From Microthrixaceae bacterium (GTDB lineage Bacteria; Actinomycetota; Acidimicrobiia; Acidimicrobiales; Microtrichaceae), in NCBI GenBank assembly GCA_020027475.1, contig JAHRAZ010000128.1, positions 62,001 through 126,000 on the forward strand: 64,000 nt of DNA, read 5' to 3'. Below, piece by piece: positions 9,309 to 17,098 of the stretch. A program made the position numbers and the translations under genes. The number at the start of each line of letters is the position of its first letter. The first letter of the stretch is position 1. Under the pieces are notes generated by a model, which saw only the letters and a list, made by a program, of their open reading frames with translations, did no database searches and had not been told where the DNA came from.

Positions 9309-10432
9309 CGGTCTGACGATACCGCAGGGCCGTCCGGTCGCACCAGTATCGAACCAAGCTGTGACAGCGCCTCCAGGTCGTTCACCTCGAACGGCTGAAC
9401 CTCCACCGGCACAACTGGTGCCGGCTGGATCCGCTCCGTCAACCCCTCGAGGTGTTCGGCCTCTCCGAGAGCGAGTTGCTGGGCATCGGCCAGACAGGTG
9501 AAGTAGTCCCCGATCGCGGTGCCCTCGAGTGTGGTGGCGCGAGCCCGGGCACCCAGGGGTGAGAGTGGGTGACCGGAGTCGTCCGTTCCGAATACCGGTT
9601 GCATTCGGTTCACGATCAGGGCTCGCACGTCGATGTCGTTCTTTGACAGCCGGTCTGCGAAGTAGCCCGCCTCCGCCACGGTGTCTGCCTTCGGGGTTGC
9701 CACCAGGACGAAGGCCGTCTCGTCCGCCGACAGGAGTTGGCTCACATGGGCGGCCCGATCCTTGAATCCCTCCTCCATCCCCTCGAAGGCCTGGAAGAAG
9801 GCGATGGCGTCGCCGATCACATCGGCACCCACCACCTTGGAGATGCTGCGTACCGCTGCCTGAGCGGCCACGTTCACCGCTTTGGCAATTCCGCGCGTCG
9901 GCGACATGAGAATCCGGTAGAGGCGATGATCGAGGAAGTTGGCCAGGCGCTGCGGTGCCTCCAGAAAATCCAATGCGTTTCGTGTGGGTGGAGTATCCAC
10001 GACAACGAGGTCGAAATCGCTTTGTTCTGCCAATTCGTAGAGCTTCTCCGAGGCCATGTACTCCTGCGTGCCGGAGAGTGAAGAGGATATGTTGCGGTAG
10101 AAGTTGTTGTCGAGGATTGCCTCGGCCTGATCGTCGTCGGCAGAGTAGCGACGCACCAGTCCGTCGAACGTGGCCTTTGTGTCGAGCATCAGTGCGTGGA
10201 CGCTCCCGGGCCACTCGCCCGAGATTTCGGTTGGCTCGTTGGTCAGTTCATCGATTCCGAGTGCATCTGCCAGTCGTTTGGCGGGATCGATGGTGACCAC
10301 CACACTCCGTCGGCCCATCCGGGCGGCCTCCAACGCGAGGATCGCCGCGGTGGTGGTTTTGCCCACCCCGCCGCTGCCGCAGCAGACGATCACCTCACTC
10401 CTTTCCACGATCTCAGTCAGTGATTCGGCCAT
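9305..10432 (-). CDS. ArsA/Get3-family ATPase (second of a pair)
   Basis: 375 aa. The deviant P-loop is CCGSGGVGKTTTAA, followed by switch elements VVVTIDPAKRLADALG and VVVDTPPTRNALDFL typical of ArsA/Get3 ATPases. It ends with an extra segment (about 310-375) that the first ATPase lacks. Family members couple ATP hydrolysis to handling of metalloid oxyanions or tail-anchored proteins; no arsB or arsR is present, so an arsenic role is not indicated. The start and the preceding stop share one base (TGATG), so the two ATPases are coupled and probably form a heterodimer like Mycobacterium Rv3679-Rv3680. Confidence 0.88.
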   Translation of the reverse strand: MAESLTEIVERSEVIVCCGSGGVGKTTTAAILALEAARMGRRSVVVTIDPAKRLADALGIDELTNEPTEISGEWPGSVHALMLDTKATFDGLVRRYSADDDQAEAILDNNFYRNISSSLSGTQEYMASEKLYELAEQSDFDLVVVDTPPTRNALDFLEAPQRLANFLDHRLYRILMSPTRGIAKAVNVAAQAAVRSISKVVGADVIGDAIAFFQAFEGMEEGFKDRAAHVSQLLSADETAFVLVATPKADTVAEAGYFADRLSKNDIDVRALIVNRMQPVFGTDDSGHPLSPLGARARATTLEGTAIGDYFTCLADAQQLALGEAEHLEGLTERIQPAPVVPVEVQPFEVNDLEALSQLGSILVRPDGPAVSSDR

Positions 10433-11412
10433 CAGCCGTCTCCCTTGGGCGCATCGGCGGATTCGAGCATCTGGATCCCCAACTCCAGGGCGTTTGCCAA
10501 CTCTTCAAGCTCAGGTCGTCCCATTTCTGAGGTGAACTGGTAGGGCGTTCGGAGCTGCGGGAGTGGGAGTGAATTGGCCAGGCGATCCAGCTGCTGATCC
10601 TGAATTGCCTGCCGGGAAAGCCGAAATTCTGCGGCTGCAGAGAGCAGTTCTGCTTCACCTTCGAGTAGTCGTGTACCCGTTTCAGAAGCGGTGGAGCGGA
10701 CGTCCGAGCGCAGTCCGGCCAGGTTGGGATGGATGCCGTTGATCACCACGGGTCCCAGGGAAACACCGACCTCCTCCTCGAGGCTGTAGGCGGTCTCGAT
10801 GAGTTCGTTTACCGGAGTCTCCTCCGGGATCGTCACGAGGGTCACCTGGCAGTCTTCGTGATCGGAGAGGAGTTCCAGCACCTCGGTGGCCTGAGTATGG
10901 ATCGGCCCGACCTTCACGGCGTCGGCCAGACCGCTGGCGGATTGCAAGAAGCTGATTGCATGTCCGGCGGCAGGGGCGTCCACAATCAACAAGTCCTGTT
11001 CGCCTGAGCGGGCGAGTTGTTTCACTTTGCCCAGAACCAGAATGTCCCGGATGCCCGGAACGGCCGTGGCAATGATGTCGAGCAATCCGGTGGAGATCAG
11101 ACGGTTGGAGATCCTCTGCAATCCCCGGCCGGCCAGGTAATCCACCAGTGCCTGGTCGGGTGTGAGTGTCCGCGCGCTGACACCCGCGTGTTTGCGGGAC
11201 GGTTCGACCAGAGTCTGCTCGTCGTGGTCCAGGACTTCCTCGTCGAACATCGCCACGAGGCTCTCCTTGCCGTCGAGTTCCACGATGAGGGTCCGAAGAC
11301 CAGCTCGAGAGGCCGCTATGGCCAACGCCGCGCTGACCGCGGTTTTGCCGACACCGCCTTTCCCGGCGACGATTAGTACACGGCTGTCCGGAAACCACTG
11401 GCCAGTGCTCAT
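10432..11412 (-). CDS. ArsA/Get3-family ATPase (first of a pair)
   Basis: 326 aa. The P-loop is VAGKGGVGKTAVSAA, a deviant Walker A with the signature Lys, followed by LIVELDGKESLVAMF and LIVDAPAAGHAISFLQ. It is the first gene of the operon ArsA1-ArsA2-receiver. ATG 11412 is preceded by GGAG on the minus strand. The divergent NfeD-like gene starts 24 bp away. In Mycobacterium the homologous pair sits beside whiB4; here a whiB gene lies 1.5 kb away on the other side of the NfeD-like gene, a looser version of that neighbourhood. Confidence 0.88.
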   Translation of the reverse strand: MSTGQWFPDSRVLIVAGKGGVGKTAVSAALAIAASRAGLRTLIVELDGKESLVAMFDEEVLDHDEQTLVEPSRKHAGVSARTLTPDQALVDYLAGRGLQRISNRLISTGLLDIIATAVPGIRDILVLGKVKQLARSGEQDLLIVDAPAAGHAISFLQSASGLADAVKVGPIHTQATEVLELLSDHEDCQVTLVTIPEETPVNELIETAYSLEEEVGVSLGPVVINGIHPNLAGLRSDVRSTASETGTRLLEGEAELLSAAAEFRLSRQAIQDQQLDRLANSLPLPQLRTPYQFTSEMGRPELEELANALELGIQMLESADAPKGDG

Positions 11413-11436
11413 CCCGCTCTCCAGGAGGGTCCGACA

Positions 11437-12777
11437 GTGAACGCAGTATCCAGGCGGCCAATGCCTCTCTCCAACCGCTTCCTCATTGCGGTGCTGGTGA
11501 TTTCCGTGGCTGGAACTCTGTGGTCTGCTTCCGCGTCAGCGCAGGACACCTGTGATTCCGTGGGTTGTATCGACATCGTGGCGATTGATGGCCTTGTCGA
11601 CGAGATCCAAGCGACCAACATCATGGACACGCTACGCGCTGCGAACCGCGCAGGGAACGTCGACTCGCTCGTGTTTCAGATCGACAGCGAAGGTGTGGTT
11701 GTGAGTGACGCCCGCCTGATCGAGATCGCCCGTGCAGTCAGGGCGTCCGCTGTACCCGTCTCCTTCTGGATCGGACCTTCGGGCGCCGTGGCCCATGGCG
11801 GCGCGGCCGAACTGGTCACATCGGCGCCACAATCAGGAATCTCTCCCGGCTCGACCTACGGAAAAGTGGGCAAGCGAAGACTGCCGAAATCCGAGTTCGG
11901 GGATCCTTACACCGGTGACGCTGTTTCGGCTCTCGACTCGGCCGTCGAAGCAGAGGACGCAGTTGAACTCGGACTGGTGGACCGCGTAGCCCCGATTGTT
12001 CGCGAACATGTTCTGAACGTCGACGGGGTCGAAATCGAGACCACTGACGTGGACGGCGAGGAACGGCCGTCGGCGGTCCAACTGGTGCGTTTCCACAAAC
12101 TGCCGCTCGGAACTTCGCTCATGCACACTGTGGCGAGCCCATCAGTGGCCTACTTGCTACTCACCATCGCACTTGGTTTGCTGTTGTTCGAGTTCTACAC
12201 AGCGGGTATCGGTGTGGCCGGAGTGGTCGGTGCCGGGTCATTGGTTCTCGCCAGCTATGGAGTGGCCGCCTTGCCGTTCAACACCTGGGCTCTCGTGTTG
12301 ATGCTGCTGTCAACGGTTGCTTTCGCCGTGGACATTCAGAGTGCGGTTCCGAGGGTGTGGACCGGGATTGGGCTTGGAGCGTTCACGGCCGGGTCACTCC
12401 TGCTCTTCACGGAGTTCAGGCCCACCTGGATCGCACTGTTGGTGGGCGTAATCGGTATGTCGATCACCATGTTCTCGGGGATGCCGGCGATGGTTCGCGC
12501 CAGATTCGGAACTCCCACGATCGGTCGGGACTGGATGGTGGGTGAAATGGGCGAAGCCGTTTCCGACGTCGATCCGGATGGCCACGTTCGTATCCGCGGG
12601 GCCTTGTGGCGAGCGCGTACCAATCGGGCGACACCCATTTCGGCAGGAGAATCCATCCGCGTCATCGAAATCGATGGCCCTCTGGTGGAAGTCGAACCGG
12701 AAGTTGGCGGTGCCAAGGACTACCGGGAGATGCGAAATCGGGGTTCCTCGACCGCGGAGTCCGAGCCGCAGGAGTAA
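11437..12777 (+). CDS. NfeD-family membrane protein with inactive ClpP-like domain
   Basis: 446 aa from GTG 11437 (GGAGGG 8 nt upstream). A signal-like helix (residues 12-35) precedes a ClpP/SppA-fold domain (40-195), about four membrane helices (200-320), and a C-terminal OB-fold (DWMVGEMGEAVS...GHVRIRGALWRA). In active 1510-N-type proteases the motif is PPGASAASAG; here it is PSGAVAHGGA, so the serine aligns to Gly121. The protease domain is therefore probably dead. NfeD proteins work with SPFH/stomatin proteins in membrane organisation, but no stomatin gene is present in the window. Confidence 0.85.
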   Translation: MNAVSRRPMPLSNRFLIAVLVISVAGTLWSASASAQDTCDSVGCIDIVAIDGLVDEIQATNIMDTLRAANRAGNVDSLVFQIDSEGVVVSDARLIEIARAVRASAVPVSFWIGPSGAVAHGGAAELVTSAPQSGISPGSTYGKVGKRRLPKSEFGDPYTGDAVSALDSAVEAEDAVELGLVDRVAPIVREHVLNVDGVEIETTDVDGEERPSAVQLVRFHKLPLGTSLMHTVASPSVAYLLLTIALGLLLFEFYTAGIGVAGVVGAGSLVLASYGVAALPFNTWALVLMLLSTVAFAVDIQSAVPRVWTGIGLGAFTAGSLLLFTEFRPTWIALLVGVIGMSITMFSGMPAMVRARFGTPTIGRDWMVGEMGEAVSDVDPDGHVRIRGALWRARTNRATPISAGESIRVIEIDGPLVEVEPEVGGAKDYREMRNRGSSTAESEPQE

Positions 12778-12867
12778 CTCCAGCAAGCAGAACGCGTGCT
12801 AATTGCCTCTTGTGGGGAGCCCGATGCGTGCCTATGGTCATGGATCACACACCGAAGGGGGGCTTGG

Positions 12868-13146
12868 GTGAGTGCCCAGCAAACACAAGAACAGGGAATC
12901 GAGTTGTGGCAGATCAGGGCGGAGTGCCGTGGTCCGCAGGCAGAGGTCTTCTTTCCGCCACCGCACTTCGAGCGCAAGGTCGACCGACTTCAGCGTGAAC
13001 GGCGGGCCAAACGGATCTGCGATCACTGCGCTGTGAAAGACCAGTGTCTCGAGTACTCGCTGTCGATCCGGGAGCCTCACGGCATTTGGGGCGGACTCAA
13101 CGAGAACGAGAGAAAGTCTGTGCTCGAACTAGCGGTCCTCATGTGA
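12868..13146 (+). CDS. WhiB-family Fe-S transcriptional regulator
   Basis: 92 aa from GTG 12868 with an AAGGGGGG ribosome binding site. The four ligands of the 4Fe-4S cluster are visible: Cys in AECRGP and the CDHCAVKDQC cluster (C-x2-C-x5-C). The G[I/V]WGG turn (HGIWGGLNENER) and a basic segment follow. WhiB proteins bind the principal sigma factor and sense O2, NO or redox state. The position beside an ArsA pair recalls mycobacterial whiB4, but the subtype cannot be fixed by eye. TATGGT near 12833 is a possible -10. Confidence 0.93.
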   Translation: MSAQQTQEQGIELWQIRAECRGPQAEVFFPPPHFERKVDRLQRERRAKRICDHCAVKDQCLEYSLSIREPHGIWGGLNENERKSVLELAVLM

Positions 13147-13208
13147 GGGTCGCGTTTCTCAACTGAGGAGTTTCTCACGCAGCCCCGTGTCCGATCGGGT
13201 TTGCGGCG

Positions 13209-13223
13209 TATCATTTTGGGGTG
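13209..13223 (+). promoter_or_regulatory. Leaderless -10 (TATCAT) before fxsA
   Basis: TATCAT at 13209-13214, 6-nt spacer, GTG 13221. No Shine-Dalgarno sequence lies between. Confidence 0.6.
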
Positions 13224-13733
13224 CTCGTGGTCCTGATCGCCCTTTTTGTCATCCTTCCCCTGGCGGAGTTGTGGGTGATTCTGGTCGTTGCCGACTCAAT
13301 CGGTTTCGCCGGCACGTTTCTCGCGCTCATCCTTTTCAGCGTCTTGGGAGGCTGGCTGGTACGCCGGGAGGGATTGACCGTGTGGCGCAGGTCGAACGAG
13401 CAAGTGGCAGTCGGACGGATTCCAACCAGGGAGATTTCCGACGGCTTGATGATCCTGGGCGGCGGAGCGCTACTGCTGACTCCGGGCTTCATCACGGACT
13501 TCGTGGGCCTGGCGCTCCTGTTGGCACCGACCCGTGCCCTTATGCGGCCGTTTCTCGCCAGATCGCTGGCCGTTCGGATGAATCGGGGCGGACCGGTGAT
13601 AGTTACAGGGACACCAAGCTGGCAGCAGTCGCAAACCAGTGGCGAGGAGCCGTGGGCCAAGGTTGTCGACGTGGAGGTCGATGACCCCCGCTCCATTGAT
13701 CCCCGCTCCACTGGGCCATCAACCGAGGGCTGA
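13221..13733 (+). CDS. fxsA: FxsA-family membrane protein
   Basis: 170 aa. Membrane segments are at about residues 2-20, 25-45 and 72-100, with the family signature PLAELWVILVVADSIG and the ILGGGALLLTPGFITDFVGLALL block; a soluble tail follows with a short DPRSIDPRSTG duplication. FxsA-type proteins are small cytoplasmic-membrane proteins; E. coli FxsA relieves F-plasmid exclusion of phage T7, and the general function is unknown. Start GTG 13221 follows a leaderless -10. Its last 15 nt overlap the convergent mrp gene. Confidence 0.87.
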   Translation: MLVVLIALFVILPLAELWVILVVADSIGFAGTFLALILFSVLGGWLVRREGLTVWRRSNEQVAVGRIPTREISDGLMILGGGALLLTPGFITDFVGLALLLAPTRALMRPFLARSLAVRMNRGGPVIVTGTPSWQQSQTSGEEPWAKVVDVEVDDPRSIDPRSTGPSTEG

Positions 13734-14894
13734 CTGGTCCAACGCTTCCTGCATGGCGTCGAGCATCCGGACGGAACATCCTGAGAGATCCGGGGGTGGG
13801 CTGGCTTCCAGCACTCGTTCGGCGAGTTCGGTGAATGCGTTTCCCACGGGGGAATCAGTGAGGGCCACTGGATTCCCCGAGTCACCTCCCGCTCCGACTT
13901 CTGGTGCGATGGGTATTCGGCCAAGCATCGGGATCCCGGCCTCCTGGCTCAGCAATCTGCCGCCACCTTGGCCGAAGATGCGATGCTCGCGACCCTCGTC
14001 ATCGGTGTAGACGGACATGTTCTCGATTGCTCCGGCAACGTGCAGGTGATTCTTGCGGCCCATGTCGACTGCTCGAATTGCGACCTTCTGAGCCAGCTCC
14101 GACGGAGTGGTCACGATCAGCATTTCTGCCCGCGGCAACATTTTGGCGAGCCCCATCTGCACATCTCCGGTGCCGGGAGGCATGTCCACAAGGAGGTAAT
14201 CGAGGTCTCCCCAGTTGACGTCTTCCAGGAAGTGTCGAACGGCTCGGTTCAGGATCAGGCCCCTCCACATGAGCGCAGAACCCTCTTCGGACACGAGGAA
14301 GCCCATCGATACGACTTCCAGATGACCGGGACCGATCTGCTTGTGATGTGGTGTTATCCGGCCGCTACTGGACTCAGCCGTGAGCCCGCCTTCAATCCCC
14401 AGCATCCTCGGAATCGAAAAACCCCAGATATCGGCGTCCAGAACCCCCACCGTGTAACCCTTGGCCGCAAGAGCGCAGGCGAGGTTCGCCGTGATCGATG
14501 ACTTGCCGACGCCTCCCTTGCCCGAGGCCACGAGGAGGACCTTTGCATTCTTCGGCACCGCGGTGTGCTCCTCGCGCTCGGAGATCGCCTTGCGGGCCCG
14601 GTCCATGGCTGCCGCTTTCTCGTCGGGAGACATCTCCGTCCAGTCGATCTTGACAGCGGAGACTCCCGGCAGCGCGCTCACCCGAACTTTTGCGTCGCGC
14701 TGGATTTCTGCGCGCAGAGGGCAGCCGGCGGTGGTCAGGGCGATCTTGATGCGTACCAGACCCGAATCGTCGACGGAGCACCCTTTGGCCATGCCCAGAT
14801 CCACGATGTTTGATCCGAGCTCCGGATCCATCACGCCGCGCAAGACCCCCAGTACCTGCTTTTCGGAGGGCATGGGGGATGGTTGTTCGGCCAC
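13719..14894 (-). CDS. mrp: Mrp/ApbC (NBP35-like) P-loop Fe-S carrier ATPase
   Basis: 391 aa from GTG 14894. An N-terminal MIP18/DUF59 domain (VLRGVMDPELGSNIVDLGM) leads into the ParA-like ATPase with VASGKGGVGKSSITANLA and the VDMPPGTGDVQ switch. The family carries and transfers Fe-S clusters. The C-terminal CxxC that bridges the cluster in ApbC is absent here (IENMSVYTDDEGREHRIFG), as in several actinobacterial Mrp proteins. A consensus TACAAT (minus strand, 14901-14906) is 6 nt before GTG 14894, so this start is preferred over ATG 14930. Divergent from the SufR-like regulator. Confidence 0.92.
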   Translation of the reverse strand: MAEQPSPMPSEKQVLGVLRGVMDPELGSNIVDLGMAKGCSVDDSGLVRIKIALTTAGCPLRAEIQRDAKVRVSALPGVSAVKIDWTEMSPDEKAAAMDRARKAISEREEHTAVPKNAKVLLVASGKGGVGKSSITANLACALAAKGYTVGVLDADIWGFSIPRMLGIEGGLTAESSSGRITPHHKQIGPGHLEVVSMGFLVSEEGSALMWRGLILNRAVRHFLEDVNWGDLDYLLVDMPPGTGDVQMGLAKMLPRAEMLIVTTPSELAQKVAIRAVDMGRKNHLHVAGAIENMSVYTDDEGREHRIFGQGGGRLLSQEAGIPMLGRIPIAPEVGAGGDSGNPVALTDSPVGNAFTELAERVLEASPPPDLSGCSVRMLDAMQEALDQSALG

Positions 14895-14906
14895 TTCCGA
14901 ATTGTA
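14895..14906 (-). promoter_or_regulatory. Leaderless -10 (TACAAT) before mrp
   Basis: TACAAT on the minus strand (14901-14906) with 6 nt to GTG 14894. This is the best match to the -10 consensus among the leaderless starts in the window. Confidence 0.7.
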
Positions 14907-14938
14907 ACGGGTCGCGCCGGGTTTTTTCATCCGTGCGC

Positions 14939-14954
14939 TATCCTCAGCTGTGTG
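14939..14954 (+). promoter_or_regulatory. Leaderless -10 (TATCCT) before the SufR-like regulator
   Basis: TATCCT 14939-14944, 7-nt spacer, GTG 14952. The mrp and regulator promoters are back to back within 57 bp. Confidence 0.6.
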
Positions 14955-15629
14955 CGCAGCGTACCGCGTCTGGATCTGTTGAAGGCTCTGGGTGACAACA
15001 CCCGGTATGCCATTTATGTGGAGCTGTCACGGTCCGCCAAGGCCCTTTCCACGGCCGATGTGGCCGTGACGTTGGGTCTGCACGTGAATACCGTGAGGCC
15101 CCATCTCGAGCGTATGAGGAACGTGGGCCTTCTGGCAGTCAGCCCAGATTCGCGCGGGGCCGTCGGCAGACCCCAGAAGCTCTATTCAATCGCCGCCGAC
15201 GCTCCAGACCTGGGGTTGGAGCCACCACTGATGTCGATGCTGTCCGAGATGCTGCTTCGGATTGCAGTGGATTCCGAAGCCCAACGCGACGCGGTTCTCG
15301 ATGCTGGTCGCGAGGCGGGCACGAAACTTGGTCGCAGCCATCAGGACGAGCGATGCACCGACGCAATGATCTCGGCCCTTGAACAGCTTGGCTTTGATCC
15401 CGCAACGGTTACAGAGGCTGAGAGGACTTCGGTGGTTTTCGGGAGCTGCCCCTTCTCCGGACTCGCTCAGGATGAACCGCAGGTGATCTGTTCCCTGCAT
15501 CAGGGAATGATGGAAGGGTTCGCGGCCAACTGGGGAGACGAGCACGCAGACGTGGCGGTCTTCAATGACCTGTCCTCGGGTACGCCCTGTACCGCGGAAA
15601 TAGTCGAGACGGTCGGGCCGTCCTCCTGA
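14952..15629 (+). CDS. SufR-like HTH regulator with Fe-S ligand cysteines
   Basis: 225 aa from GTG 14952. The N-terminal ArsR/DeoR-type winged helix (LLKALGDNTRYAIYVEL, LGLHVNTVRPHLERM) is followed by a C-terminal domain with Cys166, Cys180, His183 and Cys213. In cyanobacterial SufR the cluster ligands are three cysteines with spacing C-x12-C-x27-C; here it is C-x13-C-x32-C, a close match. SufR represses suf/isc genes when its cluster is loaded. Its neighbours are an Fe-S carrier ATPase (divergent) and an A-type carrier (downstream), supporting Fe-S sensing. Confidence 0.82.
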   Translation: MRSVPRLDLLKALGDNTRYAIYVELSRSAKALSTADVAVTLGLHVNTVRPHLERMRNVGLLAVSPDSRGAVGRPQKLYSIAADAPDLGLEPPLMSMLSEMLLRIAVDSEAQRDAVLDAGREAGTKLGRSHQDERCTDAMISALEQLGFDPATVTEAERTSVVFGSCPFSGLAQDEPQVICSLHQGMMEGFAANWGDEHADVAVFNDLSSGTPCTAEIVETVGPSS

Positions 15630-15679
15630 ACGAAGTGTCCGCGTGATCGGGGATGGGAGAATCGTCGGCTTCCTTTGCA

Positions 15680-15698
15680 CGGCAAATGCCGGTACAAT
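15680..15698 (+). promoter_or_regulatory. Palindrome next to the -10 of the A-type carrier gene (candidate SufR-type operator)
   Basis: CGGCA-AA-TGCCG (15680-15691) is an inverted repeat ending 1 bp before TACAAT (15693-15698), a consensus -10. A repressor bound there would block RNA polymerase. The start codon lies 55 nt further on, behind a GGAGG ribosome binding site. That the neighbouring SufR-like protein binds it is inference. Confidence 0.55.
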
Positions 15699-15752
15699 GG
15701 GGGAACTGGTGCACACACGCACCGAGCGGATCTGTAACTGGAGGAACAAACT

Positions 15753-16073
15753 GTGATCACTGTCACCGATGCAGCAGCAACCAAGGTTGACCAGCTCATC
15801 AAGGCCGAAGGCGATGAGTTTCTTGCATTGCGTGTTGCAGTACGCCCCGGTGGCTGTTCGGGATTCTCCTACGAAATGTTCTTCGACAGCGATGTCAGTG
15901 ATGAGGACCAGGCCACCAAACACGGCGGCATTCAGGTTGTTGTGGATTCCTCCAGCGCTCCATTGCTCGAGGGAGCCACCTTGGACTACAAGGATGGCCT
16001 CGAGGATTCCGGGTTCTCCATCATGAATCCGAACGCCCAGAGCACGTGCGGCTGTGGCAACAGCTTCAGCTGA
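15753..16073 (+). CDS. erpA: A-type Fe-S cluster carrier (ErpA/IscA family)
   Basis: 106 aa, normal length for the family. The three conserved cysteines are present: GGCSGF (Cys35) and the C-terminal STCGCGN (Cys99, Cys101). It receives clusters from the SUF scaffold and delivers them to target proteins. GTG 15753 has TGGAGGAAC 6-7 nt upstream. It follows the SufR-like regulator by 123 nt and has its own promoter with a palindrome. ErpA versus SufA cannot be separated by eye. Confidence 0.92.
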   Translation: MITVTDAAATKVDQLIKAEGDEFLALRVAVRPGGCSGFSYEMFFDSDVSDEDQATKHGGIQVVVDSSSAPLLEGATLDYKDGLEDSGFSIMNPNAQSTCGCGNSFS

Positions 16074-16084
16074 GGGCAGCAGGT

Positions 16085-17014
16085 TCAGCTGAGAAGCTCT
16101 TCCATCTCCGAGCGGTCAACGATCGTATCTGCGCGCGCCGTGACGGTGCCTTGGGGATCAGTAACGAACAGAGCCGGTTCGTAGACCATCTTGTAGGTGG
16201 CGGGAACCGGCGCCAGGTTTGCATCGGCGAGGTTCCTGACCTCCTTGGGATTCTCGTACACCTCGGTGTGAATCGGGATCAGGTCATCGCGTTCTGATGC
16301 GATGTCGATGAGGTTGTCCAGAATTGGACCGCACACGGCCGTCTGACAGTAGGCCGGGGTGGCAACCAGCAGCGCCACCTTCTTGCCCATCGTCAGGGCA
16401 TCTGGAAGTGCTACGGAGTGGAACGGACACGGTGGAACGCGGGTACAAATCGGATCTACGTCCAGTGGGTTGTCCGCAGTGGGGGTACCGACTGCGGTCA
16501 ATGGTTCGCCCACTCCGGGTGGACCAATCTCGTCGGGTGAGTACGCCTGCACCTGGGAGTCCATGCCAGAGCCTTGGTATATGGCTGTGATGTCGTAGAT
16601 CCCGGTTTCGGGAAAGGTGACATTCAGTGGAACGTAGGCGCGGGGTACCCCTTCATTGCGGGGTTGTACCTCCACGCCTTCCTCCACGGTTTCGCCGTTG
16701 AGCGTCACATTGAAGATGACAGGATCGGTCAGTTCAGAGAGTGGTACACCTTCCGCATCCGAGATCAGGTAGGGGAGACGGTTGGGAATACCTGCTCCCA
16801 GGTGAGGTACCGATTGGGGGAATGCTGCAAGAAGTGCGTGCTGCGTTCCTGTACCAACAGGTGTGGATGTGCCGTCACTTTCCGAACACGATGTGAGCGT
16901 AGTCACCGCGAGCACACCTCCGGTGGCGAACCCTGCCCTCAGTACGCCCCTTCTCGTGAGTGAAGGTGCGGAACCGGAATGACTTGACTCGGGGACGGTA
17001 AGGCGCTTGGGCAT
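16085..17014 (-). CDS. Tat-exported lipoprotein with thioredoxin-like domain
   Basis: 309 aa from ATG 17014. The N-terminus has a twin-arginine signal (LTRRGVLRAGFATGG) ending in a lipobox LTSC with Cys43 as the likely lipidated residue. A beta-rich middle (about 60-170) precedes a C-terminal thioredoxin-like segment (VALLVATPAYCQTAVCG; PALFVTDPQGTV). The CQTAVC pair is spaced C-x4-C, closer to SCO-like than to CxxC thioredoxins, and a further pair occurs in ICTRVPPC. It may handle copper or thiol redox outside the membrane. TACCTT (minus strand, 17021-17026) is 6 nt before the start. Confidence 0.75.
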   Translation of the reverse strand: MPKRLTVPESSHSGSAPSLTRRGVLRAGFATGGVLAVTTLTSCSESDGTSTPVGTGTQHALLAAFPQSVPHLGAGIPNRLPYLISDAEGVPLSELTDPVIFNVTLNGETVEEGVEVQPRNEGVPRAYVPLNVTFPETGIYDITAIYQGSGMDSQVQAYSPDEIGPPGVGEPLTAVGTPTADNPLDVDPICTRVPPCPFHSVALPDALTMGKKVALLVATPAYCQTAVCGPILDNLIDIASERDDLIPIHTEVYENPKEVRNLADANLAPVPATYKMVYEPALFVTDPQGTVTARADTIVDRSEMEELLS

Positions 17015-17026
17015 GGCACAAAGGTA
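17015..17026 (-). promoter_or_regulatory. Leaderless -10 (TACCTT) before the Tat lipoprotein
   Basis: Minus-strand TACCTT (17021-17026), 6-nt spacer, ATG 17014. On the other strand AATACT (17087-17092), 6 nt before ATG 17099, may serve the divergent gene. Confidence 0.55.
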
Positions 17027-17098
17027 GTCAAGGTTCATTCGAGGCCCAGATCGCGCTGACAGGTGTCACAGGGCCGGCCCAGCGTGAATACTTGCCGT

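Noticed and set aside
8919-10214. A 431-aa minus-strand frame that joins the receiver to sequence upstream
   Set aside because: Upstream of GTG 9308 it lies out of frame within the second ArsA gene; only the C-terminal 129 residues are a real domain.
9305-11412. Arsenite efflux system
   Set aside because: No ArsB/Acr3 pump, ArsC or ArsR in the window; paired ArsA-like ATPases in actinobacteria are not tied to arsenic by default.
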